The translations under genes were made by a program, and so were the position numbers. Below are positions 49,247 to 59,336 of a stretch of DNA of 64,000 bases, piece by piece; position 1 is the first letter of the stretch, and the number at the start of each line of letters is the position of its first letter. The notes beneath the pieces were generated by a model that saw nothing but the letters and a program-made list of their open reading frames with translations, did no database searches and had not been told where the DNA came from. The DNA comes from Neoconidiobolus thromboides FSU 785. Taxonomy: Eukaryota > Entomophthoromycota > Entomophthoromycetes > Entomophthorales > Neoconidiobolaceae. The DNA is taken from positions 1 through 64,000 of the forward strand of contig MU626293.1 of assembly GCA_025603075.1 (NCBI GenBank), read 5' to 3'.

Positions 49247-50857
49247 TTAAATTCGGATTTCCTTATCAGTTTGTTCCCTTAATGCTTTAGCAGCGTCTTC
49301 GTCTTCCTTAGAAACAAACCAGTACTTAGATAAAATAATAAAGATAACTAAAAAGACGAAAGAGAGTGCAGTATAAATCCATTGTCTAGTTGGGCCATAT
49401 AATTCACCAATACCAAATTCAAGCCCAAGGACAATATAATTACCAAAAGCAGTGGTTAATAACCAAATGGAAGTAGCAGAGGCTTTCATTTGTTTACCTA
49501 CTTGAGTATAAGCAAATTGTACACCGGTAGGTGACATCATGGCTTCTCCAATTGATAATAAAAACCATTGAGGTAATTGCCAAGTACCATTAAGACAATC
49601 TACACAAGAAACAGCCTTATTTCCATTAACTACCCTACTTCCAGCGTTATTTTCTACAACATATTCTAAGATAGTAGAGACAATAAAGGCTAAGATAACA
49701 AAAATATAACCCCAAACCATACGAGTAATAACTGGCATTTTGATTCCTTTTTTTTCTAGGAATGGGTATACAACATAAGATAATAATGGGACAATAATAA
49801 TGATTAAAATGGAATTGATGTTTGAAGAAGCTTCAGTTGGGATATCAACAAAACCTAAGAACAAATGATTCATATGTTCATATTGATTTTGCCATTCAGT
49901 GCCATTTTGATCGTATAACACCCAGAAGAAAATACATGGGATAAACATAACAATTACTTTACCAAGTAATCTAGTTTCTTCAATAAATTCAGCATCTACA
50001 AAATCATTTGCAAAATTTAACCAATGACCACGGCTTTTACGTTCTTCTTCTGATGCTTTAGAATAACCACGGAAAGCATAGATAGCAGTTCTTGCAGCTT
50101 TTAATGGTAAAAATTCACCTGAAGCAGGAGCAATTCTATAGTATCTATACCCGAAGATAAAAACTAACATGGAGATTAAAAACACAATTGTTGGAATACC
50201 AAAAGCAAGAAAGTAACAGCTGGAATCAAAACATTTCACCTTTTCCTTAAGGAAAGGAGTTAAATATTGTGCAATTAAAGAACCAATGTTAATACTTAAA
50301 TAGAATAAAGCGAAGAATTTATCCATTAATGTGGTTTGATGTGGTTTAAATTGATCACCACCATGAGAAGATACACATGGTTTGATGCCTCCAGTTCCAA
50401 TAGCAATCAATATCAAAGGTAATATACATGTCCAATAAGGATAACTAGTGTAACTAGCGACCAAATTATTGATAGAGAATACGGCCAATAAGGCATTACC
50501 AATTAAATAAACAATAGAGAGATAAACGATGGTGTAATATTTACCAAGGAAAGAGTCGGATAAAGCAGCACCAAATAAAGGGAATAAATAAACCAAGCCG
50601 TTGAATAAATGGACTTGAGATTTAGCAAAGGAGGGAGTATAACTATACGCGGTTTGTAAGTATAAATTCAATAAATTTTTAATACCATAGTAACAGAAAC
50701 GTTCACCGAATTCATTTGGTAAGATGAAGTAGATAGCTTTAGGAAATTTATCATCTTCGATATCTGAATCATTATCTAACCCAGCATTCAATGCTTTTTC
50801 AATTGTCACCAAATCTTTGGTATTGTTAGTATTAGTATTGTTTTCGTTTTTCTCCAT
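49247..50857 (-). CDS. PTR2: proton-coupled oligopeptide transporter (POT/PTR2 family), POT2
   Basis: Single-exon gene of 536 codons. The ExxERF motif is at residues 49-54 (EFGERF, then CYYG). GAALSDSFLGKYYTI and FYLSINIGSLIAQYL are the two PTR2 signatures. It shares domain order, membrane layout and the C-terminal SKEDEDAAKA tail with POT1, but its hydrophilic N-terminal leader is Asn/Thr/Asp-rich instead of Glu/Leu-rich, and it is diverged throughout, so it is an older duplicate. Expected to import small peptides at the plasma membrane. Three TCAGCTGA palindromes lie 144-804 bases upstream. Confidence 0.94.
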   Translation of the reverse strand: MEKNENNTNTNNTKDLVTIEKALNAGLDNDSDIEDDKFPKAIYFILPNEFGERFCYYGIKNLLNLYLQTAYSYTPSFAKSQVHLFNGLVYLFPLFGAALSDSFLGKYYTIVYLSIVYLIGNALLAVFSINNLVASYTSYPYWTCILPLILIAIGTGGIKPCVSSHGGDQFKPHQTTLMDKFFALFYLSINIGSLIAQYLTPFLKEKVKCFDSSCYFLAFGIPTIVFLISMLVFIFGYRYYRIAPASGEFLPLKAARTAIYAFRGYSKASEEERKSRGHWLNFANDFVDAEFIEETRLLGKVIVMFIPCIFFWVLYDQNGTEWQNQYEHMNHLFLGFVDIPTEASSNINSILIIIIVPLLSYVVYPFLEKKGIKMPVITRMVWGYIFVILAFIVSTILEYVVENNAGSRVVNGNKAVSCVDCLNGTWQLPQWFLLSIGEAMMSPTGVQFAYTQVGKQMKASATSIWLLTTAFGNYIVLGLEFGIGELYGPTRQWIYTALSFVFLVIFIILSKYWFVSKEDEDAAKALREQTDKEIRI

Positions 50858-51000
50858 TTGTTTTTTTAAGATATTAAACTAACCTTTTACTCTTTTTATA
50901 TTTTTTTCATCATTTAATTTGATATATAATTAAAACCTAGAAACCCTGGTCATTATTCTTTAAACTATCATGAGATTAAATTTTAAATTAACCTCATCTA

Positions 51001-51008
51001 TCAGCTGA
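51001..51008. promoter_or_regulatory. TCAGCTGA palindrome, POT2 upstream site 1
   Basis: 144 bases upstream of the POT2 start. Confidence 0.4.
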
Positions 51009-51575
51009 AGTTATTTCCCATATAAATTTTATTTCATTTACTCTTGTTTTCCTTGTTATTGGTTTATCGTAAATGATTGATTCTTCACACAATTAATTAA
51101 GCATAAACAGCTTATTTCTAATTCTATCAACCACTTTTTTTTCAAGCTACTTTTTTCTATTATTCTGTTTTACCTTTTGTAAAGATGTTTATTTTAGAGT
51201 TATTATCGAGCAATGGCAATCAAAATCCAGAATAAATTATAAAATAATATTAGAATTAACCATAATAAAATAATAGTTGATAGGTAACATTGATTTTTCT
51301 ATTAACTTTCTTAGAATATTCGAATTTTTGTAACTGACTTCTAATTTTACATTTGTAACCTCTTTCTAAGCTTTATGTTAATACTATTTTATATGACTAA
51401 TATTTAATTATGTTTTTTATTATTTTATTATAAAATATTAGAAATAAAATTATTAATAATAGTTGTATAATATTTTTTATTTATGCGGAAAATACACCCT
51501 GAAGCATCTGATGCTAGTAAATTTTAGCAAGTTAACCAATGGAGTGAACCCTTCAAATGTAACATCAAATGACTC

Positions 51576-51583
51576 TCAGCTGA
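51576..51583. promoter_or_regulatory. TCAGCTGA palindrome, POT2 upstream site 2
   Basis: 719 bases upstream of the POT2 start, 78 bases from site 3. Confidence 0.4.
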
Positions 51584-51653
51584 TTTACTAAATCACAGTT
51601 TGCCTTTTTTAAGTTATTTAAAGTTCAAAATAAGATTTGTTCTCGGTACTTTA

Positions 51654-51661
51654 TCAGCTGA
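51654..51661. promoter_or_regulatory. TCAGCTGA palindrome, POT2 upstream site 3
   Basis: 797 bases upstream of the POT2 start; shares TCAGCTGATT with site 2. Confidence 0.4.
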
Positions 51662-52539
51662 TTATATAATGGTATTTGTGCTATATTGTGAAGCTTATCT
51701 AGTGGTTTGATATTTTAAGTTTACAATTAAATATAGATATATAAAAAAGCTTATCTATATTTAACATAGTCCTTATTTCAGGTGTTGTTTATATTGGTAA
51801 ATGTATCATTGAATACTTGTATTAAGGATTTACAGAGTTCTTAGTTTAGTATTATATATCTCGCTTTTTACTTTAAGCCTTTATGTTAGAGAATTAAAAT
51901 ACATCATAAAATGCTTGCAAATTATTACCATTGATATATTGAAATACCATGACTTAAACATCAAATATATTATTTCCTATTAATAATATACATATCTGTT
52001 AAAAATCACAATAATTCTACGAAAGTTAAAATCAATTAAAGTAAAGGGATTCGAATACAAATACCTAACTAATAATTAGAAGATATAGCTGTGAATTTTT
52101 TACTAAATAAGTAAAAAGTAACAACATTTGCGGCTAATCTGTTTGTTTACTTTGAAAAAATCCCGATTGAGAAATAAAATTAGGTCATCAGCCGTGTATC
52201 CTTTAATGTTCTTTTATATAAATTAAAGAGTATCTTTGGTTTTTTACAAATCCCACATAGCATGCTTGATTGACTGACATTATCAAATAGTAGAGTTTCA
52301 ATATACTTTATTGCTAGTTATTTTATTATTGTATAATGATTAATATTAACTTTTATAATACATACATTCAAAAACTTGTTTATAAATACTTTTGATTTCA
52401 ATTTCTTATAAACTTCATCTTTATCAAATATAGAAAAATAAAAAAAGAATAACAAGTAAAGATTTTAATATAGGGATATATATGATGGATAAATAATAGA
52501 GTATAGGTCTGATGAAGACGAGGTATAATATAGTAAAAA

Positions 52540-54717
52540 TTAATAAAAATTAATTTTAATTGCTTTTACCGCATTATTTAAAGTAAGATGGATAAAGGCA
52601 GAACAGTTTAATAAAATAGGCTCAATTTCTTGATTAAACTCAATTAGTGATGTTGCAATTTCAATATCATTTAAATTGTCTGCTTGAAAATCAATTAATT
52701 CATTTTTAACGGATTCGAAGTTTAATAGACTTAACTTATTTTGACTACGGTCATTAGCGTTATCATTATGTGATGTACTTATGTTATTGCTATCAAATGA
52801 TAATGCCAGATCCGATATCATTAAAGTTCTCAATACTTTTAAATGTATTGAAACGAAATGAAGTTCAAATTTGTTAGTACCACAATATTTATTAAGCTCA
52901 TCCTTTAGTTCTTTCAATCCTTTAATACCAGAAGCGTCAATTGTATTGACTCCACTTAAATCCAAGATAACAGCTTTCAGAAAGGGTAATTCAGGTACAT
53001 GCTTAACAGCTTTGTTTAACTTTAAAGCTCGAATTTTTCTTAGTTCTTTTGCTCTTTCGTTCAAGTCGTTGCTCCATAGCTTATTATAATTCCCATCAAT
53101 TTTGGCTGAAGGTTCTGTTGTTTCTAAAACGTAGTCCATTAACCTATTCTTTAAATAATTGATATTTGCAAATATGATTGACTCTTGGATTCGAAATATT
53201 ATTACGCCTGGTAGCACATCATCGGTTTGATATGCAGGATGATATTTGTCTACGTAAACATCTCTTCTCTCACACACTTTGCCTAATACATAAAACTTAG
53301 GCTTAGCAATGTTATATACTAAGAACATAAATGCTAATCCAACTGAAATTAGGATCCCATATTGAACGCCTAAAAAGAAAGTGAATAAAAAAGCAGCTAT
53401 AAACAACAAAAAATCTTTTTTTGACACATTAAATAATTGAATGACATATTTATACCCTGGTAATAACGATATGCTTGATTTGATAATAATGCTAGCTAAA
53501 GTGCTTATTGGTATGTAATAAAAAGCAGAAGTAAGAAAATAAAGTGCGATTAAAATTACGATTGATACAAATAAACATGATAATGGTGTTTTCACCCCAG
53601 ATTGTGACAAAACTGCTGCTCGTGATAACGACCCAGATATTGGATAGCCATTCAATAAACCTGTAAAGAAATTGCATAGGCCGACTGAAAAAAATTCTTG
53701 TGAAATAGAAACTCGGTATCCAATTTTAGTTGAAAACGTTTTACATACAGCAACATGCTCCAAAATAGCAACTAATAACAGACTTGGTATATTTGATATA
53801 AGTTCACCCCATAATTCGGTGTCTACTTTGAACGAAATATCATTAAATCCATTAGGTACATCCCCAATTATTTTTAAATTTTCATAGTTTGATTTGATCA
53901 ATAGCGATATTAATGTAAATAATACAATAGTAATTGTATTATTTGCCATTAAAATAAAACTTAAAAAGCGAAATCTCTTTTTGTATTTATTAATTACAAA
54001 ATCAATAGTTAATAGACTTAGTAATGAACTTATTCCAATAATTAAATTAATATATTCCATATTTGTTATGTTATTAAATAAATCAGCTAGTACTGCTACA
54101 TTATTAAAACTATTTTTTAACGGAATTCCTAATAAATTAGGGAGTTGAGAAAGCACAATAGTAAATGCTGCGCCCATTGTAAACCCAAACAATACAGGAC
54201 TTGGAATTAGTTCTAATAGAAATCCCAGTTTAAATAGTCCGATAAAAGTAGATATTATTGAGAATAACAAACACAAGTTTGATGAAACAATCCGACTATC
54301 ATAGTCCTCCAGTTTATTTATAATATTTGCAATGATTAAACTCAATACAGCATTTGGGCCCATACTTATTTCTCGGCTTCCTCCAACTAGAGTATAGACT
54401 ATATTGCTTATAAAACTCGAGTATAATCCGTATTGAATTGGTATTTCAGCTAATTTTGAGTATGCAATTGATTGTGGTATTAGTAAAATTCCGATTGTAA
54501 TACCACTTAACAAATCACCATAGAACCATTTAAAATTATATTTACTAAGCCAGGATAGTATAGGAAATAAAGAAGATAAGTAGATTGGGAATTGAATTTT
54601 GAAATTATTGAATTTCCTAGAAGCATAATCTTTTGGCTTTTCAATCTTATAATATTTCCTTAAACTTTTACTAATAGATGAAACTGATTCTTTACTTGCA
54701 TTCCTTTTGAATATCAT
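52540..54717 (-). CDS. SulP-family sulfate/anion transporter
   Basis: Single-exon frame of 725 residues. The N-terminal 50 residues are basic and cytoplasmic. The membrane domain opens with WFYGDLLSGITIGILLIPQSIAYSKLA, then GLYSSFISNIVYTLVGGSREISMGPNAVLSL, the SulP signature region, and later EFFSVGLCNFFTGLLNGYPISGSLSRAAV. A STAS domain occupies about residues 480-690 (FRIQESIIFANINYLKNRL and VILDLSGVNTIDASGIKGLKEL). The family moves sulfate or other anions by proton symport or exchange. It resembles both plasma membrane sulfate permeases and other fungal SulP members; substrate is not decided by sequence. Asp and Ser in DASGIKGL are the conserved STAS loop. Confidence 0.93.
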   Translation of the reverse strand: MIFKRNASKESVSSISKSLRKYYKIEKPKDYASRKFNNFKIQFPIYLSSLFPILSWLSKYNFKWFYGDLLSGITIGILLIPQSIAYSKLAEIPIQYGLYSSFISNIVYTLVGGSREISMGPNAVLSLIIANIINKLEDYDSRIVSSNLCLLFSIISTFIGLFKLGFLLELIPSPVLFGFTMGAAFTIVLSQLPNLLGIPLKNSFNNVAVLADLFNNITNMEYINLIIGISSLLSLLTIDFVINKYKKRFRFLSFILMANNTITIVLFTLISLLIKSNYENLKIIGDVPNGFNDISFKVDTELWGELISNIPSLLLVAILEHVAVCKTFSTKIGYRVSISQEFFSVGLCNFFTGLLNGYPISGSLSRAAVLSQSGVKTPLSCLFVSIVILIALYFLTSAFYYIPISTLASIIIKSSISLLPGYKYVIQLFNVSKKDFLLFIAAFLFTFFLGVQYGILISVGLAFMFLVYNIAKPKFYVLGKVCERRDVYVDKYHPAYQTDDVLPGVIIFRIQESIIFANINYLKNRLMDYVLETTEPSAKIDGNYNKLWSNDLNERAKELRKIRALKLNKAVKHVPELPFLKAVILDLSGVNTIDASGIKGLKELKDELNKYCGTNKFELHFVSIHLKVLRTLMISDLALSFDSNNISTSHNDNANDRSQNKLSLLNFESVKNELIDFQADNLNDIEIATSLIEFNQEIEPILLNCSAFIHLTLNNAVKAIKINFY

Positions 54718-56033
54718 GATCTCTGTTTTGCAAAATATACAATAATCATCTTTACTTTTTATATCAATTCTAATTCCAAATTACAATTTCAGTTACTAAT
54801 CCATACTATCATTTCTATTTAAATTAATCTAAGTTAAACTGAAATTTTAATCAAAATTTTATTCGGTTATTTAACATATCTTTTATTTTACCTTGTTTTG
54901 TTTTTCTATTATTTCAAACTTTATGAAAAGTACATGTTCTTTTCTTGTATTTTAATTTTATTTAGTATGTTGGATGTTCAACTTAGTATTATTATACTTT
55001 GAAGTATTTTCGATTTATAAGTTTTTGAGATTTTAGATATTAAAAATCAATTTTAAATTTAATTCTAAAATAGTTCAAAGCATAACAGTTGTTGTTTCTG
55101 ACATTATAAGTAGGGGTGAATTATAAAATTTATTTAAAAAGCTTATCATCATTATAAAGATATACAATGTATAAATTTATTTTCGTGCCAATTATGTTGA
55201 TATTAAATCGGAACTTTATTTAAAAAAGTTTTGGATTTACAAATATATTATACGATTTATGCTATAAATTAATATTTATTAATTTATACATTTTACAACC
55301 TAATATAAATAGGAAATGATTATATTAGAAACGGACTTACATTATAAATCTTGGTATTAAATTTAATTATATCATTTTAAATAAATCATTTATAATTAAT
55401 TTAGTAAGTAGTTTCTACTTTACATAATATAAATATCACTTTTGTAAGTAAAGAGTAATAAATTTTTAATTCTTATAGGTGATTAGATTTTAATAGTATA
55501 CAAGATTTGAAATAGACTAGTTGTACTCATTGATCCAACTGAAGGAAAATTTTTACATATTTAACTATAACGTTAAATAAAAAATAAAGACAAATAAAAA
55601 ATAAAGACAAATAAAAAGTTGTTTTGGTTAGAGTTTTCAGACATTTTTGTCTTTTAACTGAGGATCCAGAGCTCAGTTTCTCAGATAGGCCTGTGGAGTA
55701 CGCTCTTAACCCTGTAGTCTCGTCCAATAACTTGTAGAATTATTCAATTATTATCTTAAGTTCATTATAGCTATCAGTTAGCCTCATGTAATTTGATTAT
55801 GATATTCGTTATACGCTACTAGTTAAAGGTCTCTTTCTGACTTTGGATAGAGCTATCAAGTTGATCATAAACAATGCCATAGCTAAGTATTTCTAAAAGA
55901 TATAAAAAATTATCTGAATAGAATAAAAGCTAAAGTAAAAATTTTATTCATTAAAAAATTTTAATCCCATCCTAAATTTCTAATGAGAAACACTTGGAAG
56001 CCTCTGACTCCAAGGTTTAAAAAAAGGATTTCT
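54718..56033. other. intergenic region with relic fragment and tandem repeat
   Basis: Upstream region of the SulP gene. At about 55565-55618 an ACAAATAAAAAATAAAG unit recurs. At 55620-55730 a conspicuously G+C-richer segment encodes on the minus strand LLDETTGLRAYSTGLSEKL followed by basic residues, with no continuation; it looks like a fragment of a larger coding sequence or element. Confidence 0.5.
55565..55618. repeat. 17-base tandem repeat, about 2.5 copies
   Basis: ACAAATAAAAAATAAAG is repeated directly next to the relic fragment. Confidence 0.7.
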
Positions 56034-56306
56034 TTAAAACTTTGGTTTGAATACAAATTTTGGTGTGTTATCTTGATCTGGGTTAGGGTCAGCTTCTTGT
56101 TGTTTAGTTAGTTTATCTTTTTGAGTAAACAAAGGAGGCATAAAACCATCCGACGTGGCCGGACTATCATTGACTGGTATGGAATTACCAATAAAATTCC
56201 CCATTAAATTTTCATCCTTAATGACTTCTTTACGCGTGACTGGGATTGAAGAGATACTATTAAAATTAATAATGAAGATTAAATGTAACAACGAATCGAA
56301 TTGCAT
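56034..56306 (-). CDS. small putative secreted protein
   Basis: A 90-residue frame on the minus strand. The first 20 residues (MQFDSLLHLIFIINFNSISS) are hydrophobic and fit a signal peptide; the rest is polar, Pro/Asp/Lys-rich and without cysteines (GNSIPVNDSPATSDGFMPP, then EADPNPDQDNTPKFVFKPKF). No family is recognised. It lies between SulP and the Mid1-like gene, all on the minus strand. It may be a genuine short secreted peptide; composition is more protein-like than the surrounding DNA, but a chance frame remains possible. Confidence 0.45.
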   Translation of the reverse strand: MQFDSLLHLIFIINFNSISSIPVTRKEVIKDENLMGNFIGNSIPVNDSPATSDGFMPPLFTQKDKLTKQQEADPNPDQDNTPKFVFKPKF

Positions 56307-56909
56307 ATCAATGATAAATTGTTATTCAAAATAAAAAAGTTATAAAAGTTATGTTTAATTATAGATTTATTTTTGATATTGAGTTCTCAAATGTTTATTG
56401 ATATTTTTAACTTAAAACAGTTCAACTTCACGTTTTAAATTATCAAGTTTTATTTACTAAATAAATTAAAAACAGATTCCAAAACCAAATAATAAAAAAT
56501 AATAAAAAATAGTAAAAAAATAGTACTTTTTTGTAGATATTTGAATAGTTTCATCAACTTGTTAAAGCATTACAAATTATATAGAACTAGCTTTATTGTT
56601 TGTTGTTATTTTATTATTATTTTCTATATAATAAAATTTATTTAAAGCTTTTAAGAAGCTTTTTGTTCTTTTGGCGTATTTAAAATTAATTTTTTATATT
56701 CGATTTCATAAAGTAATTAGCATTAGATATATTAAATATAAAAGCTTGATCCTCTTCATTAGATTTTAATAAACACATTAGATTATTTTGTATTAAGCTA
56801 CTTGAAAAACTTGTGTTGATTTTCTTTTTCTCATATGTTTGTTTAATTAATCAAACTTTATATCACAATTAAAGACTCAAATAGAATACTTAAAGAAAAA
56901 GTACGCTTT
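56307..56909. other. intergenic spacer
   Basis: AT-rich, with A/T runs and AATAAAAA repeats near 56490. Nothing recognised. Confidence 0.5.
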
Positions 56910-58520
56910 TTATACAAAAGACAAAACAAGCAGTAGGATAATGAGGTTAATAAAATCAAAATGATAAAGCTGACCACTGCTAATATGTGGATTAAGGTAG
57001 AGTTCGTTTAAGTCCCCTACTAGTATATTACATTTAGGGTTTTGGTAAAGATTGGGAATTGTAGTTTCGTTTGAAAAATGTGATGAGTAGAATTGGCCAA
57101 TATCTATTTCAATCTGTTTAAATATACTACCACTTTCATTATCAGTTCCTTTGAAATAACTACTTTCTAATGTATTTGAAGCCTTAGGACAGGTGAATTT
57201 AAATGAAGCTGGACAGGATTGCATTACATGATGACATAGCTCAGCACAAGGTTTCAGTTCATTAAATTCATTGATACCTAGTTCATCGTATACAAAAGGC
57301 TTTATTTTATCTTCTTTATTCCTTCGGATTACAGATTTAGAGTCAAAAACACTATCAGTACACCTAGGAATAGTTATACCACATATCCAATTTTTATATG
57401 CGCGTTTACAATCATCACAACCTCTAACTGGAGAATATCTCTTTCTATTGTTATCGCAGTTATATTGATTAATTAAATCAGTGAAATTGCTATATATATC
57501 TTCAGCTTTTTTATCATAAATTTGTACTGCTTTATTAATTCGAATACGCTCTTCAATATAACTTTCTTGTGAGCTTTTGCCATCTTCTACATCGGGCACT
57601 GGAATCGAATAGGAAATCTCGTCGCAAAATTTAAAATTAGTTGCAAGATAGCACTGTTGACTTTTTTTCTTAGTTTGAAAATATATAGGCGGATAAGTGT
57701 GCTTATTTCTATTATTGACAAAATAAGTAACATATTCTGTGTTTTCTTCTAGTTTTAAAAAATAAGCCCCGTAAATTGTTTCTACATCGTCTATTTGATC
57801 TGTTGTTTCTGCCACTTTAATATTTTGTAGCAGCTTCCCTTTATCCCCTGAAAGCACTATACTACGCTTTTTGTAATTTAAATAGCACATTGTGTTTAAC
57901 CTTCTACTTGGCTCAAATTTGAAGTAATACATATTGTAAATATCATCCTCTCTACTGAGATGCTTTATATGCTTATTGTTGATGATTACTGAAGCACTAT
58001 TATGATCTGAGTCTGAAAATAATCCCACGATTGTATTATCTACATTGTTAATATATTCTCTAGTCGATAAAGTGACTTCAAAGTCAATTTTGCTTTGATC
58101 CGGATCGTTCAATTTTACTGCAAAATACACTTTCTTGCTGTTTTGATTTTCAATTGTTATATTATCCCTTCTTATTCCAAATAGATAGTCCTCTAGAGCG
58201 CTTTTGCTAAAACGGATGAATGTAGAGTCATAAGTAGAAATAGTTTTATGTATCCCAATTCTATTCCAACCATCTAAGACATTATCAGGCTCATCTTTTA
58301 TAGTATAGTATAAATCGAGGGCGCTATTACCATTTGATAAGTCGCACATATTTAGAGTAATATATAACACATCGGAGTTTGCTTTCAAATCATAATGAAA
58401 ATATTTTACCTGACGTCCAGTAATTATATCCTGACTTGTAGCACCATCCGATAATTTTACACTGTCCTTCAAACTTAGAATGAAATCAAAAAACAAAAAT
58501 ATACAATAGTGAAGCAACAT
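56910..58520 (-). CDS. MID1: Mid1-like stretch-activated calcium channel subunit
   Basis: Single-exon frame of 536 residues. A hydrophobic N-terminal segment (LLHYCIFLFFDFIL) acts as signal peptide. The extracellular body is beta-rich with several N-glycosylation sites. The C-terminal third is cysteine-rich: GCDDCKRAYKNWICGITIPRC, then ELKPCAELCHHVMQSCPASFKFTCP, the signature of the fungal Mid1 family. The protein ends in a hydrophobic segment (FINLIILLLVLSFV) that could be a membrane anchor or a GPI signal. Mid1 partners Cch1 for calcium entry at the plasma membrane. Its direct neighbour on the other strand is a Zn2Cys6 regulator starting 816 bases away. Confidence 0.85.
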   Translation of the reverse strand: MLLHYCIFLFFDFILSLKDSVKLSDGATSQDIITGRQVKYFHYDLKANSDVLYITLNMCDLSNGNSALDLYYTIKDEPDNVLDGWNRIGIHKTISTYDSTFIRFSKSALEDYLFGIRRDNITIENQNSKKVYFAVKLNDPDQSKIDFEVTLSTREYINNVDNTIVGLFSDSDHNSASVIINNKHIKHLSREDDIYNMYYFKFEPSRRLNTMCYLNYKKRSIVLSGDKGKLLQNIKVAETTDQIDDVETIYGAYFLKLEENTEYVTYFVNNRNKHTYPPIYFQTKKKSQQCYLATNFKFCDEISYSIPVPDVEDGKSSQESYIEERIRINKAVQIYDKKAEDIYSNFTDLINQYNCDNNRKRYSPVRGCDDCKRAYKNWICGITIPRCTDSVFDSKSVIRRNKEDKIKPFVYDELGINEFNELKPCAELCHHVMQSCPASFKFTCPKASNTLESSYFKGTDNESGSIFKQIEIDIGQFYSSHFSNETTIPNLYQNPKCNILVGDLNELYLNPHISSGQLYHFDFINLIILLLVLSFV

Positions 58521-59336
58521 TTTTCAAGACAAAAAATAATTATTGTTCAATTTGACTTGAAATAATCCTTTTTTGTTCCATGAAAATTTAAAGTAACTAT
58601 GCTGTGTTTATGAACAATTTCTGTTTACAACTGCTGCAATTCTATTGGGGCTTAATTTGCGGCAGTTTTTAGAGCCACTTTTTTATTTGGATCATTTTTT
58701 TACCTGCTATCTATAGATTCTGGGATGCTATTATTCTTAAATAAACAGTTAAATAGGTCGTAATAGAGTTAGTTATACCAGCTGTATCAATTAATAATTC
58801 TAGTAGAAGAGACAATTAATACTGTTCATGGTTTTTTCATTGTATTCTTATGTATTTTTTTTTAAATATTTAAATCAAGGTAACAAAAGCAATAGCATAC
58901 CAAATACAATTAAAATATACTTCGAATGCTTTATTTATAAAAAAGGATTCTATTATATTAGAGTATAAACTTCATTAACTAAAAATAAATAAAAGAATAT
59001 CTTTTTTGTCTCAATATTTCATTAATAATTTTTCCTAATTTTATACTGGATAAAGAGTGAAAGAATAGCTAAAAAATATTCTTATATTAATATAAAGTAG
59101 TTGATGATAGTAAAAGCAGTAAAGTACCATATTCTCAAAAAGCCTACTTTTCAAAATATTGTTTCTAGAAAACTATTCAATAATAAATTTAAAAAACTAT
59201 ATCTTTATAGTACTTTAATTTATTAACATTATAGTTACTATCATTAAATTATTTTATAATAAATCAATACTCGTGGGTAAAATTTAAGGGATACTAAATT
59301 AACACTTGTTTAAGCACAATCTTATCTTTTATCTAA
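58521..59336. other. divergent upstream region, Mid1-like and Zn2Cys6 genes
   Basis: 816 bases between two outward starts. AT-rich, with TATAA-type sequence throughout and no distinct motif recognised. Confidence 0.5.

Larger units (their letters stand above)
50858..52539. promoter_or_regulatory. long upstream region of POT2 with three palindromes
   Basis: About 1.7 kb between the POT2 start and the 3' end of the SulP gene, both on the minus strand, so the only promoter expected is that of POT2. It carries TCAGCTGA at 51001, 51576 and 51654. No coding potential seen. Confidence 0.5.
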
